A DNA stretch of 64,000 nt from Pseudomonadota bacterium (lineage in GTDB: Bacteria; Pseudomonadota; Alphaproteobacteria; Rhizobiales; Xanthobacteraceae), in contig JAFECJ010000011.1 in the NCBI GenBank assembly GCA_018242205.1, positions 58,641 to 122,640 of the forward strand, written 5' to 3'. The position numbers and the translations under genes are program-made. Below, in pieces: positions 19,303-27,905 of this stretch. Position 1 is the first letter of the stretch, and every line of letters begins with the position of its first letter. The notes under the pieces are model-generated. The model had not been told where the DNA came from. It saw nothing but the letters and a program-made list of their open reading frames with translations, and made no database searches.

Positions 19303-19393
19303 GCATGGTGAGGAGCGCTGCGAAGGGGCGCGTCTCGAACCATGAGGCCTCATCCTTCGAGATGACCGCGTCCCGCGGCTCCTCAGGATGAGG
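19303..19393. repeat. Dispersed palindromic repeat, GGTGAGGAGC/GCTCCTCAGGATGAG family, copy 1
   Basis: ATGGTGAGGAGC at the left and GCTCCTCAGGATGAGG at the right are near-inverse; between them are CGTCTCGAACCATG and CATCCTTCGAGA. A second copy at 61591-61690 shares these blocks in the same order. The right end runs into the SDR gene's ribosome binding site. Confidence 0.75.
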
Positions 19394-19401
19394 GTTGAGT
19401 G

Positions 19402-20148
19402 ATGACCGCCAAAAAGCCTCTTTCCGACAAGATCGCCCTCGTTACCGGCGCCTCGCGCGGCATCGGCGCGGCGCTGGCGCTGCAACTGGCCGAAGCCGGC
19501 GCCCATGTGGTGGCGGTGGCGCGGACGGTCGGCGGGCTTGAGGAACTCGACGACAAGATCAAGGCCATCGGCGGCACGGCGACTTTGGTGCCCGTCGACA
19601 TGAAAGACATGGATGGCATCGCGCGGCTCGCCCTGGCGATCCACGAACGTTACAAGCGCCTCGATGTCATGGTCGGCAATGCCGGCATTCTCGGGCCGCT
19701 ATCGCCGCTGCCGCACGCCGAGCCGAAGGACTTCGAGAACATCTTCGCCGTCAATGTCACGGCGAACTGGCAACTCATCCGCACCATGGACCCGCTGCTG
19801 CAGGCGTCATCCGCCGGCCGTGCGGTGTTCGTCACCTCCGGCCTCGGCTGGATGGGCCGCGCCTATACCGGCGTGTACGGCTCGAGCAAGGCGGCGCTCA
19901 ACGCGCTGGCGCAAACCTACGCCGCCGAGAACGCGACCACGACCGTCAACGTCAACCTGTTCAATCCCGGGCCGACGCGCACGCGCATGTATGCCTCGGG
20001 CTGGCCGGGCGTCGATCCGGAAACGCTGACGCCGCCGGAGGATGTCGCGAAAGCGATCGTTCCTCTTTGCCTGCCGTCCTGCACCGAGAGCGGCAAGGTG
20101 TACGATTATCGCGCCGGCAAGTTCCTGGCGTTCCAGCCGCCGGTATAA
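19402..20148 (+). CDS. SDR family NAD(P)-dependent oxidoreductase
   Basis: Classical short-chain dehydrogenase, 248 aa from ATG 19402 (an in-frame GTG overlaps at 19399). The cofactor motif is VTGASRGIGAALA, the central NAG is MVGNAGILGPLS, and the catalytic Tyr/Lys are in VYGSSKAALNAL. The substrate is unknown. The Shine-Dalgarno-like GAGGG (19390-19394) lies at the end of a dispersed repeat. It sits between purF-GST and the convergent der gene. Confidence 0.88.
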   Translation: MTAKKPLSDKIALVTGASRGIGAALALQLAEAGAHVVAVARTVGGLEELDDKIKAIGGTATLVPVDMKDMDGIARLALAIHERYKRLDVMVGNAGILGPLSPLPHAEPKDFENIFAVNVTANWQLIRTMDPLLQASSAGRAVFVTSGLGWMGRAYTGVYGSSKAALNALAQTYAAENATTTVNVNLFNPGPTRTRMYASGWPGVDPETLTPPEDVAKAIVPLCLPSCTESGKVYDYRAGKFLAFQPPV

Positions 20149-20194
20149 TTGTCATTCCGGGGCGCGAGCGCCGCGAGCGAGCTCGGAATGACAA
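20149..20194. repeat. Palindromic repeat / hairpin between SDR and der
   Basis: TTGTCATTCCG (about 20149-20159) and CGGAATGACAA (20184-20194) are perfect 11-base inverted arms around GC-rich sequence. It belongs to the CATTCCGG family also seen at 56941-57046. Placed between two convergent stops, it could end both transcripts. Confidence 0.65.
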
Positions 20195-20198
20195 AGAC

Positions 20199-21560
20199 TC
20201 AATGCTTCCGCTTGGCCCGCCCCTCGAACGGGTTGGCCTTCTCGCGCAAGGTCAGGCGCACCGGCGTACCCGGCATCTCGAAAGCCTCACGCAGCGAATT
20301 GGTGAGATAGCGCTTGTAGGCGTCGGGCACCGCGTCGGCGCGGGTGCAGAACACGACGAAGCTCGGTGGCCGAGATTTGGCCTGCGTGATGTAGTTGAGC
20401 CGCAGACGGCGGCCTGACACCGCCGGTGGCGGATGCGCCGAGACCGCATCCTCGAACCAGCGATTGAGCGCGCTGGTCGGGATGCGCTTGTTCCACACGG
20501 CATAGGCATCGACGATCGCCTGCATCAGGCGGTCGAGCCCCTCGCCGGTCAGCGCCGACACCGCAACCAGCGGCACTTCCGGCAGCTGCATCAGCTTTTC
20601 GCGGGCGCGCTCGCGCAAACGCGAGATGTCGCCCGGCGCGCGCTCCTTGAGATCCCATTTGTTGACCGCAATCACCACGGCGCGGCCTTCGCTCTCGATC
20701 AGGTCGGCAATCTTCTGGTCCTGCTCCTCGAAGGCGTTCTCGACATCGAGCAGCACGACGACGACTTCGGCGAAGCGCACCGCGTTGAGCGTTTCGGAGA
20801 CCGACAGCTTCTCGATCTTCTCCTCGATGCGCGAGCGGCGGCGCAGGCCGGCGGTGTCGTGGATCTGGAATTTCTGCCCCTGCCATTCGAGATCGACGGC
20901 GATGGCATCGCGCGTCGTGCCGGCTTCCGGCGAGGTCAGCAGCCGCTCCTGGCCGATCAGGCGATTGATCAGCGTCGACTTGCCGGCGTTCGGGCGGCCG
21001 ACAATGGCGACGCGGATCGGATGCGGTCCGGTGTCCTTGACGCGCTCGATCGCCTCGGCGGTCTTTTCCGGCAGCACCTTGCGCAGCGCATCGTACAGAT
21101 CCGGCAAGCCTTCATTATGCTCGGCCGATATCGGAATGGGCTCGCCGAGCCCGAGCGAGTAGGCGTCGAGACGGCCGGACTCGCCCGCCTTGCCTTCCAT
21201 CTTGTTGGCGATCAGCACCGCCGGCTTGCCCGATTTGCGCACCAGCTGCGCGAAGGCGCGGTCGTCCGGCAGCGCGCCAGAGCGCGCATCCATGACGAAG
21301 AACACGGCGTCGGCCTGCTCGATCGCCATTTCGGTTTGCGCGCGCATGCGGCCCGTCAACGTCTCGGCGCCCGACTGCTCGAACCCGGCCGTGTCGATCA
21401 CGGTGAAATCGAGATCGCCGAGACGCGCCTCACCCTCGCGGCGGTCACGCGTTACGCCCGGCCGGTCGTCAACCAGCGCGACGCGCCGGCCGACCAGCCG
21501 GTTGAACAGGGTCGATTTGCCGACATTGGGCCGGCCGACAATGGCGACGGTGAAGCTCAT
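20199..21560 (-). CDS. der: Ribosome biogenesis GTPase Der (EngA)
   Basis: Tandem-GTPase protein needed for 50S assembly; 453 aa. The first G domain has [18 protein letters not shown] (7-24) and DTAGFEQ; the second has [18 protein letters not shown] and [10 protein letters not shown], with NKWDLKER as its G4 motif. The C-terminal KH-like domain ([20 protein letters not shown]) binds rRNA. A short lipoprotein gene and a YfgM-like gene lie upstream on the same strand, echoing the yfgM-bamB-der order of other proteobacteria. Confidence 0.97.
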   Translation of the reverse strand: MSFTVAIVGRPNVGKSTLFNRLVGRRVALVDDRPGVTRDRREGEARLGDLDFTVIDTAGFEQSGAETLTGRMRAQTEMAIEQADAVFFVMDARSGALPDDRAFAQLVRKSGKPAVLIANKMEGKAGESGRLDAYSLGLGEPIPISAEHNEGLPDLYDALRKVLPEKTAEAIERVKDTGPHPIRVAIVGRPNAGKSTLINRLIGQERLLTSPEAGTTRDAIAVDLEWQGQKFQIHDTAGLRRRSRIEEKIEKLSVSETLNAVRFAEVVVVLLDVENAFEEQDQKIADLIESEGRAVVIAVNKWDLKERAPGDISRLRERAREKLMQLPEVPLVAVSALTGEGLDRLMQAIVDAYAVWNKRIPTSALNRWFEDAVSAHPPPAVSGRRLRLNYITQAKSRPPSFVVFCTRADAVPDAYKRYLTNSLREAFEMPGTPVRLTLREKANPFEGRAKRKH

Positions 21561-21608
21561 GAAAGGCCGTTTTGGGCGCGACGGACGGCCCTCAAGCGGG
21601 CCGCGTCA

Positions 21609-22136
21609 TCAACGCTGGAATGTACCGGATGGCTGCGGCGCCGGCCATGCCGAGGACGATGATGGCGCGCTTTGCGCCGGCGCGGGCCAGGCCGATGTGG
21701 ACGCCGGCGCCTGCTGCTGTTGCTGCTCAGCCGCTGGCGTCTGGCTTGGCGGCGACGCAACGGGAATCCGGGTCGGCTTCGACGCGGGTTTGGCGACGCG
21801 CTTCGGCTTCGGTTTTGGTTTCGCCTTCGGCTTGGCCGGCTCGGCGGCGGGCGCCGTCGCGCCCTCGGCAGCGGCAGCCTTGGAGCCCGGCTCCGGCGGC
21901 ACGTTGTAGCCCCGATCGGGGACGCCCTGATTGCTCTTGAGATATTCCGGCGGGATGCCCTGGGTCACGCCCGGCACGCCGCCCGGGAACAGGTCGTGGC
22001 GCTCGCCCGGCAGCTTCTTCTTTTCGTTGAGGCCGAAAATATCGAGGTTGTCCGGATCGAAATTGGCGCAGCCGGCCACCATCGGCGTGACGCCGACCAG
22101 AACGGCCCACAAAACGATGCGGTGCAGTTTGCGCAT
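21609..22136 (-). CDS. Proline/alanine-rich lipoprotein in the bamB position
   Basis: 175 aa from ATG 22136, preceded by GAGGG. A signal sequence ends in the lipobox VAGC with Cys23. A compact conserved-looking block follows (NFDPDNLDIFGLNEKKKLPG, then GVPGVTQGIPPEYLK). From about residue 75 the protein is low-complexity: a Lys-Pro repeat region (KPKAKPKPKPKRVAKPASKP), a short poly-Gln tract and Ser/Ala/Trp/Pro repeats (SAWPAP). It lies between a YfgM-like gene and der, where other proteobacteria often carry bamB, but it is far too short for a beta-propeller. Function unknown. Confidence 0.75.
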   Translation of the reverse strand: MRKLHRIVLWAVLVGVTPMVAGCANFDPDNLDIFGLNEKKKLPGERHDLFPGGVPGVTQGIPPEYLKSNQGVPDRGYNVPPEPGSKAAAAEGATAPAAEPAKPKAKPKPKPKRVAKPASKPTRIPVASPPSQTPAAEQQQQQAPASTSAWPAPAQSAPSSSSAWPAPQPSGTFQR

Positions 22137-22147
22137 CGGTTTTGCCC

Positions 22148-22828
22148 TCAACCCTTCTTGCCGTCGTTGGCTTTGCCTTCACCGGCAATCAGCGCCGTCA
22201 GCACATCCATGCGCTGGCGCGCGCCGGGCGGGGTTTCGCCGTCGCCGGTCAGCATGTCGATATAGCGCTTGGCTTCGGCGACATTTTTTGCGTGCCACGC
22301 CGACAGCGCCAGCAGTTCGCGCGCGGTGTGCCGATAGGGCCGCCCGGCCCCGGCGATCGGCTCGAGCCGCGTTTTCAGGTCGGCAAACGGCGCGGTGTCG
22401 ACCAGCAGCAGGCCGGCGCGCAAGGTGGCGAGATCCTGCCAGGTCTGGCCCAGCGAAGCATCGGCGGCGAGCGCGTCATAGGCCTTCACCGCATCGGCCG
22501 GCTTCCCCGGATTGGCCTGGGCGAGCTCGGAAGCCTGGCGGAACCGGGCCAGCGCGGCATAGCCCGGCGGCGCTTCGGTCACGACCTTGGCGAAGGCCTT
22601 TTCGGCCTCGGCGTGCTTGCCCTGCTCGCTCAAGGTGACGGCTTCCTCGAAGGCCGCGCCGGCGACCGCCGCCTTCTGCGCCGTCCAGTATTCATAGGCG
22701 CGCCAGCCGCCGATGCCGGCGACGATCAGCACGGCCGCGGCGATGATGAAGAGGCTGTAGCGGTCCCACAGCACCTTGAGGCGCTCGCGCCGGACTTCCT
22801 CGTCAACTTCGTTGAAAATATCGGCCAC
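22148..22828 (-). CDS. YfgM-like tetratricopeptide membrane protein
   Basis: 226 aa from GTG 22828 (VADIFNEVDEEVRRERLKVL), with GGGAG just upstream; longer in-frame extension is rejected because homologues begin at ADIF. One transmembrane helix (about 25-45, SLFIIAAAVLIVAGIGGW) anchors a periplasmic helical-repeat domain (TPR_21 type) with ALARFRQASELAQ and ATLRAGLLLVD. E. coli YfgM associates with the Sec translocon and chaperones; that role here is inferred. It ends 11 bases before the lipoprotein start, so the two form an operon leading to der. Confidence 0.85.
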   Translation of the reverse strand: MADIFNEVDEEVRRERLKVLWDRYSLFIIAAAVLIVAGIGGWRAYEYWTAQKAAVAGAAFEEAVTLSEQGKHAEAEKAFAKVVTEAPPGYAALARFRQASELAQANPGKPADAVKAYDALAADASLGQTWQDLATLRAGLLLVDTAPFADLKTRLEPIAGAGRPYRHTARELLALSAWHAKNVAEAKRYIDMLTGDGETPPGARQRMDVLTALIAGEGKANDGKKG

Positions 22829-22960
22829 AAACGGCTCCCAGCACCCACCATTTAGCCCCGCCTCAGCCGGGCGAAGGCGGCGTAACCTAACGATATGGCG
22901 GCCGCAAGGCAAAAAGCGCCCGGACAAGCGTTAGGATTCAGGGGGTTAGATAGATCGGCC

Positions 22961-23782
22961 CTACTTCTTCTTCATCGGATAGGTGTGCTCGGGCGCCGGG
23001 AAGGTCCTGGCGCGCACCTCGGCGGCGTAGTCGGCCATTGCCTTTTCGATGCCGGGGCCGAGGTCGCCGAAGCGTTTGACGAATTTCGGCACCCGCGGCG
23101 TCAGGCCGAGCATGTCCTCCATCACCAGCACCTGCCCGTCGCAGGCGACCGAGGCGCCGATGCCGATGGTCGGGATCGGGATGGTCTCGGTGATCTTGCG
23201 GCCCAGCGGCTCGGCGATCGCCTCGAGCACCACCGAAAAGGCGCCGGCTTCGCTGACGGCGATGGCATCCTGCTCGATCGGCGCCCAGTCGGTCTCGTCG
23301 CGCCCCTGCGCGCGGAACGAGCCGATGGTGTTGATCGACTGCGGCGTCAGGCCGACATGCGCCATCACCGGCACGCCACGCTCGACCAGGAAGCGGATGG
23401 TGTCGGCCATGCGCGCGCCGCCTTCCATCTTGATGGCGCCGCAGCCGGTCTCCTTCATGACGCGCGCCGCGCTCATGAAGGCCTGCTCTTTCGACGCCTC
23501 ATAGGAGCCGAACGGCATGTCGACGACGACGAGCGCGCGCGCCGAGCCGCGCATCACCGCGTGGCCCTGCAGGATCATCATGTCGAGCGTCACCGGCACG
23601 GTGGTCTCGAGCCCGTGCATCACCATGCCGAGCGAGTCGCCGACGAGAATGACGTCGCAATATTTGTCGGCAAGCCGGGCGGTATGCGCGTGATACGAGG
23701 TCAGCATCACGATGGGCTCGCCGCCCTTGCGCGCGCGGATATCCGGCGCGGTGAAGCGCTTGATCTGTTCCTGAACCGACAC
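22961..23782 (-). CDS. panB: 3-methyl-2-oxobutanoate hydroxymethyltransferase
   Basis: Makes ketopantoate from ketoisovalerate and methylene-tetrahydrofolate, the first step of pantothenate synthesis; 273 aa. Family motifs include [50 protein letters not shown] and [13 protein letters not shown]. The catalytic Glu lies near IPTIGIGAS. panC is not adjacent. It lies just downstream of the NnrU-like gene on the same strand. Confidence 0.96.
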   Translation of the reverse strand: MSVQEQIKRFTAPDIRARKGGEPIVMLTSYHAHTARLADKYCDVILVGDSLGMVMHGLETTVPVTLDMMILQGHAVMRGSARALVVVDMPFGSYEASKEQAFMSAARVMKETGCGAIKMEGGARMADTIRFLVERGVPVMAHVGLTPQSINTIGSFRAQGRDETDWAPIEQDAIAVSEAGAFSVVLEAIAEPLGRKITETIPIPTIGIGASVACDGQVLVMEDMLGLTPRVPKFVKRFGDLGPGIEKAMADYAAEVRARTFPAPEHTYPMKKK

Positions 23783-23815
23783 GTTAGTCTCCCGGGCAGT
23801 TAACGCGGTAACGCT

Positions 23816-24397
23816 CTATCTCGTAAAGACCGGCACACCGATGAGATACGGATGGAAGTAGAATCCTAGCCCCAGATACAGCGCGAGGCCGATCACGACG
23901 ACGAGGATGTCGTTGACATAGCCCGGCGGCGCGGCGACCGCGCCGGCTTCGCCAGCCTTCTTGGCGGCGATGCGCGCGATCACGCCCCAGGCGAGAAACG
24001 ATCCGAACAGCAGGATCGAACCGAGATCGCCATTGATCAGGAGATGCGCCAGTGCCCAGGTTTTCACCGCCGCCAGCATCGGATGCTTGAGCCTCACCGT
24101 GATGTGGCTCGGGATGAAGGCCGCGACGATGAAGATCGACGCGAACAGCATCAAGAGCACGGTGACATGCCGCAGAAAATCCGGCGGCGACCACACCGTG
24201 ATCATGCCATGCGCGCGATACTGGCCGAAGCCCCAGACGATCATCGCCAGCCCGGCGATCGAGACGATCGAGAACGCGATGCGGTAGCCGGTCATGCCGA
24301 GGCGCGCGATCGCGCCGGCGCGGGCTTCGCGCCGCCGCACGAACAGATGCGAAGCGTGGAAGATCGCCAGCCCGACGATCAGAACGATGAGACCCAT
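23816..24397 (-). CDS. NnrU family membrane protein
   Basis: 193 aa from ATG 24397 (MGLIVLIVGLAIFHASHLF), where the NnrU-type domain starts; the open frame reaches 24511. Six hydrophobic segments are visible, with conserved-looking His-Ala-Ser-His in helix 1, a TGYRIAFSIVSIAGLAMIVW helix, and HPMLAAVKTWALAHLLING. NnrU proteins accompany denitrification genes in some species and are related to a heme- and isomerase-type membrane fold. No denitrification genes are here, so its role is open. Confidence 0.85.
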   Translation of the reverse strand: MGLIVLIVGLAIFHASHLFVRRREARAGAIARLGMTGYRIAFSIVSIAGLAMIVWGFGQYRAHGMITVWSPPDFLRHVTVLLMLFASIFIVAAFIPSHITVRLKHPMLAAVKTWALAHLLINGDLGSILLFGSFLAWGVIARIAAKKAGEAGAVAAPPGYVNDILVVVIGLALYLGLGFYFHPYLIGVPVFTR

Positions 24398-24501
24398 GCA
24401 ACACCCGGCGTGCATTGACGTGACTATTGGCGGCGCAGTAGAGGCGATAGAGGCTTGCAATGCAAGCCGTTTGCCGCACTGCAACCGTCGGAAATCCGCC
24501 A

Positions 24502-25872
24502 ATGCCTGCAATCCCTTCCACGATCACCGAGCCGCCCCGGCAAACGCCGGTGATCGGCGAATACGATGTCGTGGTGCTCGGCGGCGGGCCGGCCGGCATC
24601 GCGGCGGCGGCCGCGGCCGCCCAACATGGCCGGCGCGTGCTGCTGATCGAGCGCTACGGCTTTCTCGGCGGCATGGGCACCGCCGCCGGCGTCACCAATT
24701 TCTGCGGGCTGCACGCCAATGTGCACGGCGAGCATCGCCAAGTCGTCCACGGCGTCGCCGACGATCTCTTGGCGCGCATCGACCGGCTCGGCGGGCTCAA
24801 CGCGCCGCATTACGGCTTCGGCACCAAGATCATGGCGCAGGCTTATGACACGGCGGCGTTCAAATGCGCTGCCGACGATCTGCTCCTCGCGCACAAGATT
24901 GATATCCGTTTCCACGCGCTCGCCGTCGGCGTCGTGATGGAGAACGACACGCGCATCAAGGCGCTGTTGATCGAGGACAAGTCCGGCCGCGGCGCCGTGC
25001 TGGCGCGATCCTTCATCGACTGCTCGGGCGACGGCGACCTTGCCGCCTTTGCCGGCGCCGCGTTCGAGAAGGGCGACGAAGACGGCAACATGCTCTATCC
25101 GACGATGATGTTCCGCCTCAACGGCGTCGATCCGGACAAGGCCGCCACCTCATCGCGCACCATCGGCGCGCTGATGGAAGAAGCCGAAAAGCGCGGCGTC
25201 GAATTCCCGCGCAAGGGCGCGATCATCCGGCCGCAGAAACACAACAGCGAATGGCGCGTCAACGTCACCCAGGTGAAGACCGACGAAGGCCGCGCCATCG
25301 ACGCCACCGACGCGGTTGAATTCAGCCGCGGCGAGATCGAAGGCCGCAAGCAGGCGATGGCGTTCTTCGACTTCCTGCGCCGCGAGGCGCCGGGCTTTGA
25401 AAAGGCCTATGTCGTCGATATCCCGCCGCAGCTCGGCGTCCGCGAGACGCGGCGCGTCAAGGGGCTCTATGAATTGACGGCCGACGACGTGCTGACCTGC
25501 GCCTCGTTCGACGACACCATCGGCGTCAATGGCTGGCCGATCGAGAACCATGCCGCCGGCGAAGTGATCTGGCGCTGGCCGGCCGAAGGCTCGCGCGGTT
25601 TCAACCACCTGCCCTTGCGCATGCTGCTGCCGGTTCGGGCGGACGGCGCCGCCTTCGACAATCTGATGGTCGCCGGGCGTTGCGCCTCGATGACCCACGA
25701 GGGCCAGTCGGCGGCGCGGGTATCCGGCGGCTGTTTCGTCATGGGCCAGGCGGCCGGTACCGCGGCGCATCTTTCGCTTGCGGGCAACGGCGGCAATGCG
25801 GATATTCCGGTCGCCAGGCTGCAGGAGACGCTGGCGCAAGACGGCGTCTATCTTGGGCGCGATATCGCGTGA
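24502..25872 (+). CDS. FAD-dependent oxidoreductase (FAD_oxidored family)
   Basis: 456 aa from ATG 24502. The N-terminal Rossmann motif is DVVVLGGGPAGIAAAAAAA, followed by the E-R-x-GFLGGMGTAAGV block typical of the FAD_oxidored family. The middle (IDCSGDGDLAAFAGAAFEKGD) is a second flavin motif; the C-terminal MTHEGQSAARVSGGCFVMGQAAG closes the FAD site. Substrate unknown. A tripartite-tricarboxylate-type binding protein starts 66 bases downstream on the same strand, suggesting that an imported organic acid is its substrate. Confidence 0.88.
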   Translation: MPAIPSTITEPPRQTPVIGEYDVVVLGGGPAGIAAAAAAAQHGRRVLLIERYGFLGGMGTAAGVTNFCGLHANVHGEHRQVVHGVADDLLARIDRLGGLNAPHYGFGTKIMAQAYDTAAFKCAADDLLLAHKIDIRFHALAVGVVMENDTRIKALLIEDKSGRGAVLARSFIDCSGDGDLAAFAGAAFEKGDEDGNMLYPTMMFRLNGVDPDKAATSSRTIGALMEEAEKRGVEFPRKGAIIRPQKHNSEWRVNVTQVKTDEGRAIDATDAVEFSRGEIEGRKQAMAFFDFLRREAPGFEKAYVVDIPPQLGVRETRRVKGLYELTADDVLTCASFDDTIGVNGWPIENHAAGEVIWRWPAEGSRGFNHLPLRMLLPVRADGAAFDNLMVAGRCASMTHEGQSAARVSGGCFVMGQAAGTAAHLSLAGNGGNADIPVARLQETLAQDGVYLGRDIA

Positions 25873-25938
25873 GCTGATTTATTCGACCGAAGCGATCCTC
25901 GAAAAGGACGCTCAAGACAAAACGTGGAGGAAACCCTG

Positions 25939-26904
25939 ATGTTCAAACGGATCGCAATCGGCCTCGTGGCGCTGGCCGCGCTGGCGCTGCCGGCGCAAGC
26001 CCAGACCTGGCCGCCGAAGAATGTGCGCATCATCGCGCCGTTCGGCCCCGGCTCGACGCCCGACCTGGTGGCGCGCATCATTGCCGATCAGCTCGGCAAG
26101 AAATATCCGAACTCGACTTTCATCGTCGAAAACAAGGCCGGCGCCGGCGGCATCACCGGCACCGACGCCGTGGCGAAGGCGACGCCCGACGGCTCGACCA
26201 TCGGCATTTCGATCGGCGGCCCGCTGGCGATCAACACGCTGCTGTTCTCCAAGCTGCCCTACAACCCGAAGACCGACATCGCCGCCGTCACCCAGCTCAT
26301 CACCCAGCCGAGCGTGCTGATGGTCAATAACGACCTCAAGGTGAATTCGGTGAAGGATCTGGTGGCGCTGCTGAAGGCCAATCCGGGCAAATACAATTTC
26401 TCCTCGATCGGCAACGGCTCGCTGTCGCACCTCGCCATGGAGGCGCTCGCGATCAAGGCCGGCGTCAAGCTGGTGCACGTGCCCTACAAGAGTTCGCCGG
26501 AAGCGGTGACCGCGGTGATCCGCAATGACGCACAGATGGCCTGCCTGCCGGCGATCTCGGTGATGTCGCAGGCGCGCGAGGGCAAGGTGAAGGCGCTCGC
26601 CGTCTCGACCGCCCAACGCTCGCCCTACCTGCCCGATCTGCCGACCCTGAAGGAAAGCGGCATCGACGTCGACGCCGACGCCTGGATGGGCCTGATCGCA
26701 CCGGGCGGCACACCGAAGCCGATGGTCGACGCCATCAACAAGGACGTCGTCGCCATCATCAAGATGCCGGACGTGAAAGAGAAGCTGGCCAAGACCTTGA
26801 TGGCGCCGGTTGGTTCGTCGCCGGAAGAGTTCCGCAAGCGCATCGACGGCGAAGTCGACCGCTGGGCGCCGATCATCAAGGCGGCGGACATCAAGATCAA
26901 CTGA
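25939..26904 (+). CDS. Tripartite tricarboxylate transporter substrate-binding protein (TctC/Bug family)
   Basis: 321-aa periplasmic solute receptor from ATG 25939; an in-frame GTG five codons earlier is less likely because GTGGAGGAAACC supplies the Shine-Dalgarno. The signal peptide is GLVALAALALPAQAQ. Bug-family motifs: VRIIAPFGPGSTPDLVARI, VENKAGAGGITGTDAVAKA, HVPYKSSPEAVTAVI. The TctA and TctB membrane partners are not in the window; orphan Bug receptors are common in these bacteria. The ligand is unknown, with carboxylates likely. Confidence 0.93.
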   Translation: MFKRIAIGLVALAALALPAQAQTWPPKNVRIIAPFGPGSTPDLVARIIADQLGKKYPNSTFIVENKAGAGGITGTDAVAKATPDGSTIGISIGGPLAINTLLFSKLPYNPKTDIAAVTQLITQPSVLMVNNDLKVNSVKDLVALLKANPGKYNFSSIGNGSLSHLAMEALAIKAGVKLVHVPYKSSPEAVTAVIRNDAQMACLPAISVMSQAREGKVKALAVSTAQRSPYLPDLPTLKESGIDVDADAWMGLIAPGGTPKPMVDAINKDVVAIIKMPDVKEKLAKTLMAPVGSSPEEFRKRIDGEVDRWAPIIKAADIKIN

Positions 26905-26924
26905 GGCCTCGCACCCCAAACAGA

Positions 26925-26970
26925 GGCCCGCGCGCGGCGGCACAGCCATCGCGGCGGGCCCTACTTTTGC
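26925..26970. terminator. Candidate bidirectional terminator
   Basis: GGCCCGC (26925-26931) pairs with GCGGGCC (26954-26960) around GC-rich sequence that can extend the stem, followed by CTACTTTTG. It lies between two convergent genes. Confidence 0.45.
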
Positions 26971-26979
26971 GCCGACGCC

Positions 26980-27687
26980 CTAGTGCTCCGCCGTCAGCCG
27001 ATAATTCATCTCGATCGGCACGGCGCCCCGCTCGCCGGACAATCGCCACTCCGTAAAGCCCGACATCGGCTCGGGATCGCTCGCTAGCGCAACCGTCCAT
27101 GTCTGCGAAGCAACGCCGGGCATTTCCAGGCTGACCGATCGCCGCCCCGTCTTCATGCTCAGCGTGACATGGGCGAGAATGACGCGCCGGCCTTCGTCGC
27201 TGCCGTGCCAGCCCGGACCGAGGCCAGGTTCGAGGTACTGACCGCCCTCATGCACCGTGATGCGCACCCCCGCCGGATCGGCCGGCAGCGCCATACCGAC
27301 CGGCAGCCTGAACTGCATCTCCAGCGTCATGAAGCCGTGTGTGAGATAAGGCGAGCGGATCAACTCGTACCACGCCCACCAGGCAAGGCCCGCCAGCATT
27401 GCCACGACGACGATGGCAAAGGGCCGCGACACGCGCCGGCGCGGCGCCGCCGGCGGCCCGGCTTCCGTGGACGGCGCTGGCTCGCGCGTCCGGCCGAATT
27501 TGAGAAACAGCAACACCCCGGCGACAAAGCCGACGACGGCGCCGAGCGGGCCGATATTGAAGAATGCGCCCATGGCAATACCGCCATCGCGGTCCGGCCC
27601 GGACAGGCCGATGACCAGCATCGCCAGCCCGAACCAGCCGGCCAGCGCGCCGAGCACGCCCGACAGAAATCCGATGATGAAGCGCAT
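26980..27687 (-). CDS. Membrane-anchored hypothetical protein, 235 aa
   Basis: Three hydrophobic segments in the first 110 residues: MRFIIGFLSGVLGALAGWFG, a Gly-rich helix (IGPLGAVVGFVAGVLLFLKF) and FAIVVVAMLAGLAWWAWYEL. The linker between helices 2 and 3 is Pro/Arg-rich. The C-terminal 125 residues look like a beta-rich periplasmic domain (THGFMTLEMQFRLPVGMALP, RRVILAHVTLSMKTGRRSVS). No Cys pair or catalytic motif is seen. Family not recognised. It is transcribed in the same direction as prfC, from which it is separated by a 140-bp palindromic repeat. Confidence 0.75.
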   Translation of the reverse strand: MRFIIGFLSGVLGALAGWFGLAMLVIGLSGPDRDGGIAMGAFFNIGPLGAVVGFVAGVLLFLKFGRTREPAPSTEAGPPAAPRRRVSRPFAIVVVAMLAGLAWWAWYELIRSPYLTHGFMTLEMQFRLPVGMALPADPAGVRITVHEGGQYLEPGLGPGWHGSDEGRRVILAHVTLSMKTGRRSVSLEMPGVASQTWTVALASDPEPMSGFTEWRLSGERGAVPIEMNYRLTAEH

Positions 27688-27752
27688 GGCCGAGCCCCCT
27701 AGGATCGGGAACTCAGGCTGAGCTATTGCGGGCGGAAGGACAAGCGTACTTA

Positions 27753-27892
27753 CCCTCTCCCCTTGTGGGAGAGGGTGGCGAGCGCTGAAAGCGCGAGCCG
27801 GGTGAGGGGTCGGGCATACCGGCCGTTCTGACCCCTCACCCGCCCTCGCTCATTTCATTCGCTCGGGCACCCTCTCCCACAAGGGGAGAGGG
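27753..27892. repeat. 140-bp nested palindromic repeat (CCCTCTCCCC family)
   Basis: The outer 25-base arms (27753-27777 and 27868-27892) are perfect inverse complements, and each is itself a hairpin around CTTGTGGGAGAG. An inner pair GGGTGAGGGGTC (27800-27811) / GACCCCTCACCC (27830-27841) nests inside. Related hairpins are at 49473-49496 and 63713-63739. Likely a mobile palindromic element of the group; here it separates prfC from the downstream gene. Confidence 0.8.
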
Positions 27893-27905
27893 AAAGATAA
27901 GGAGC

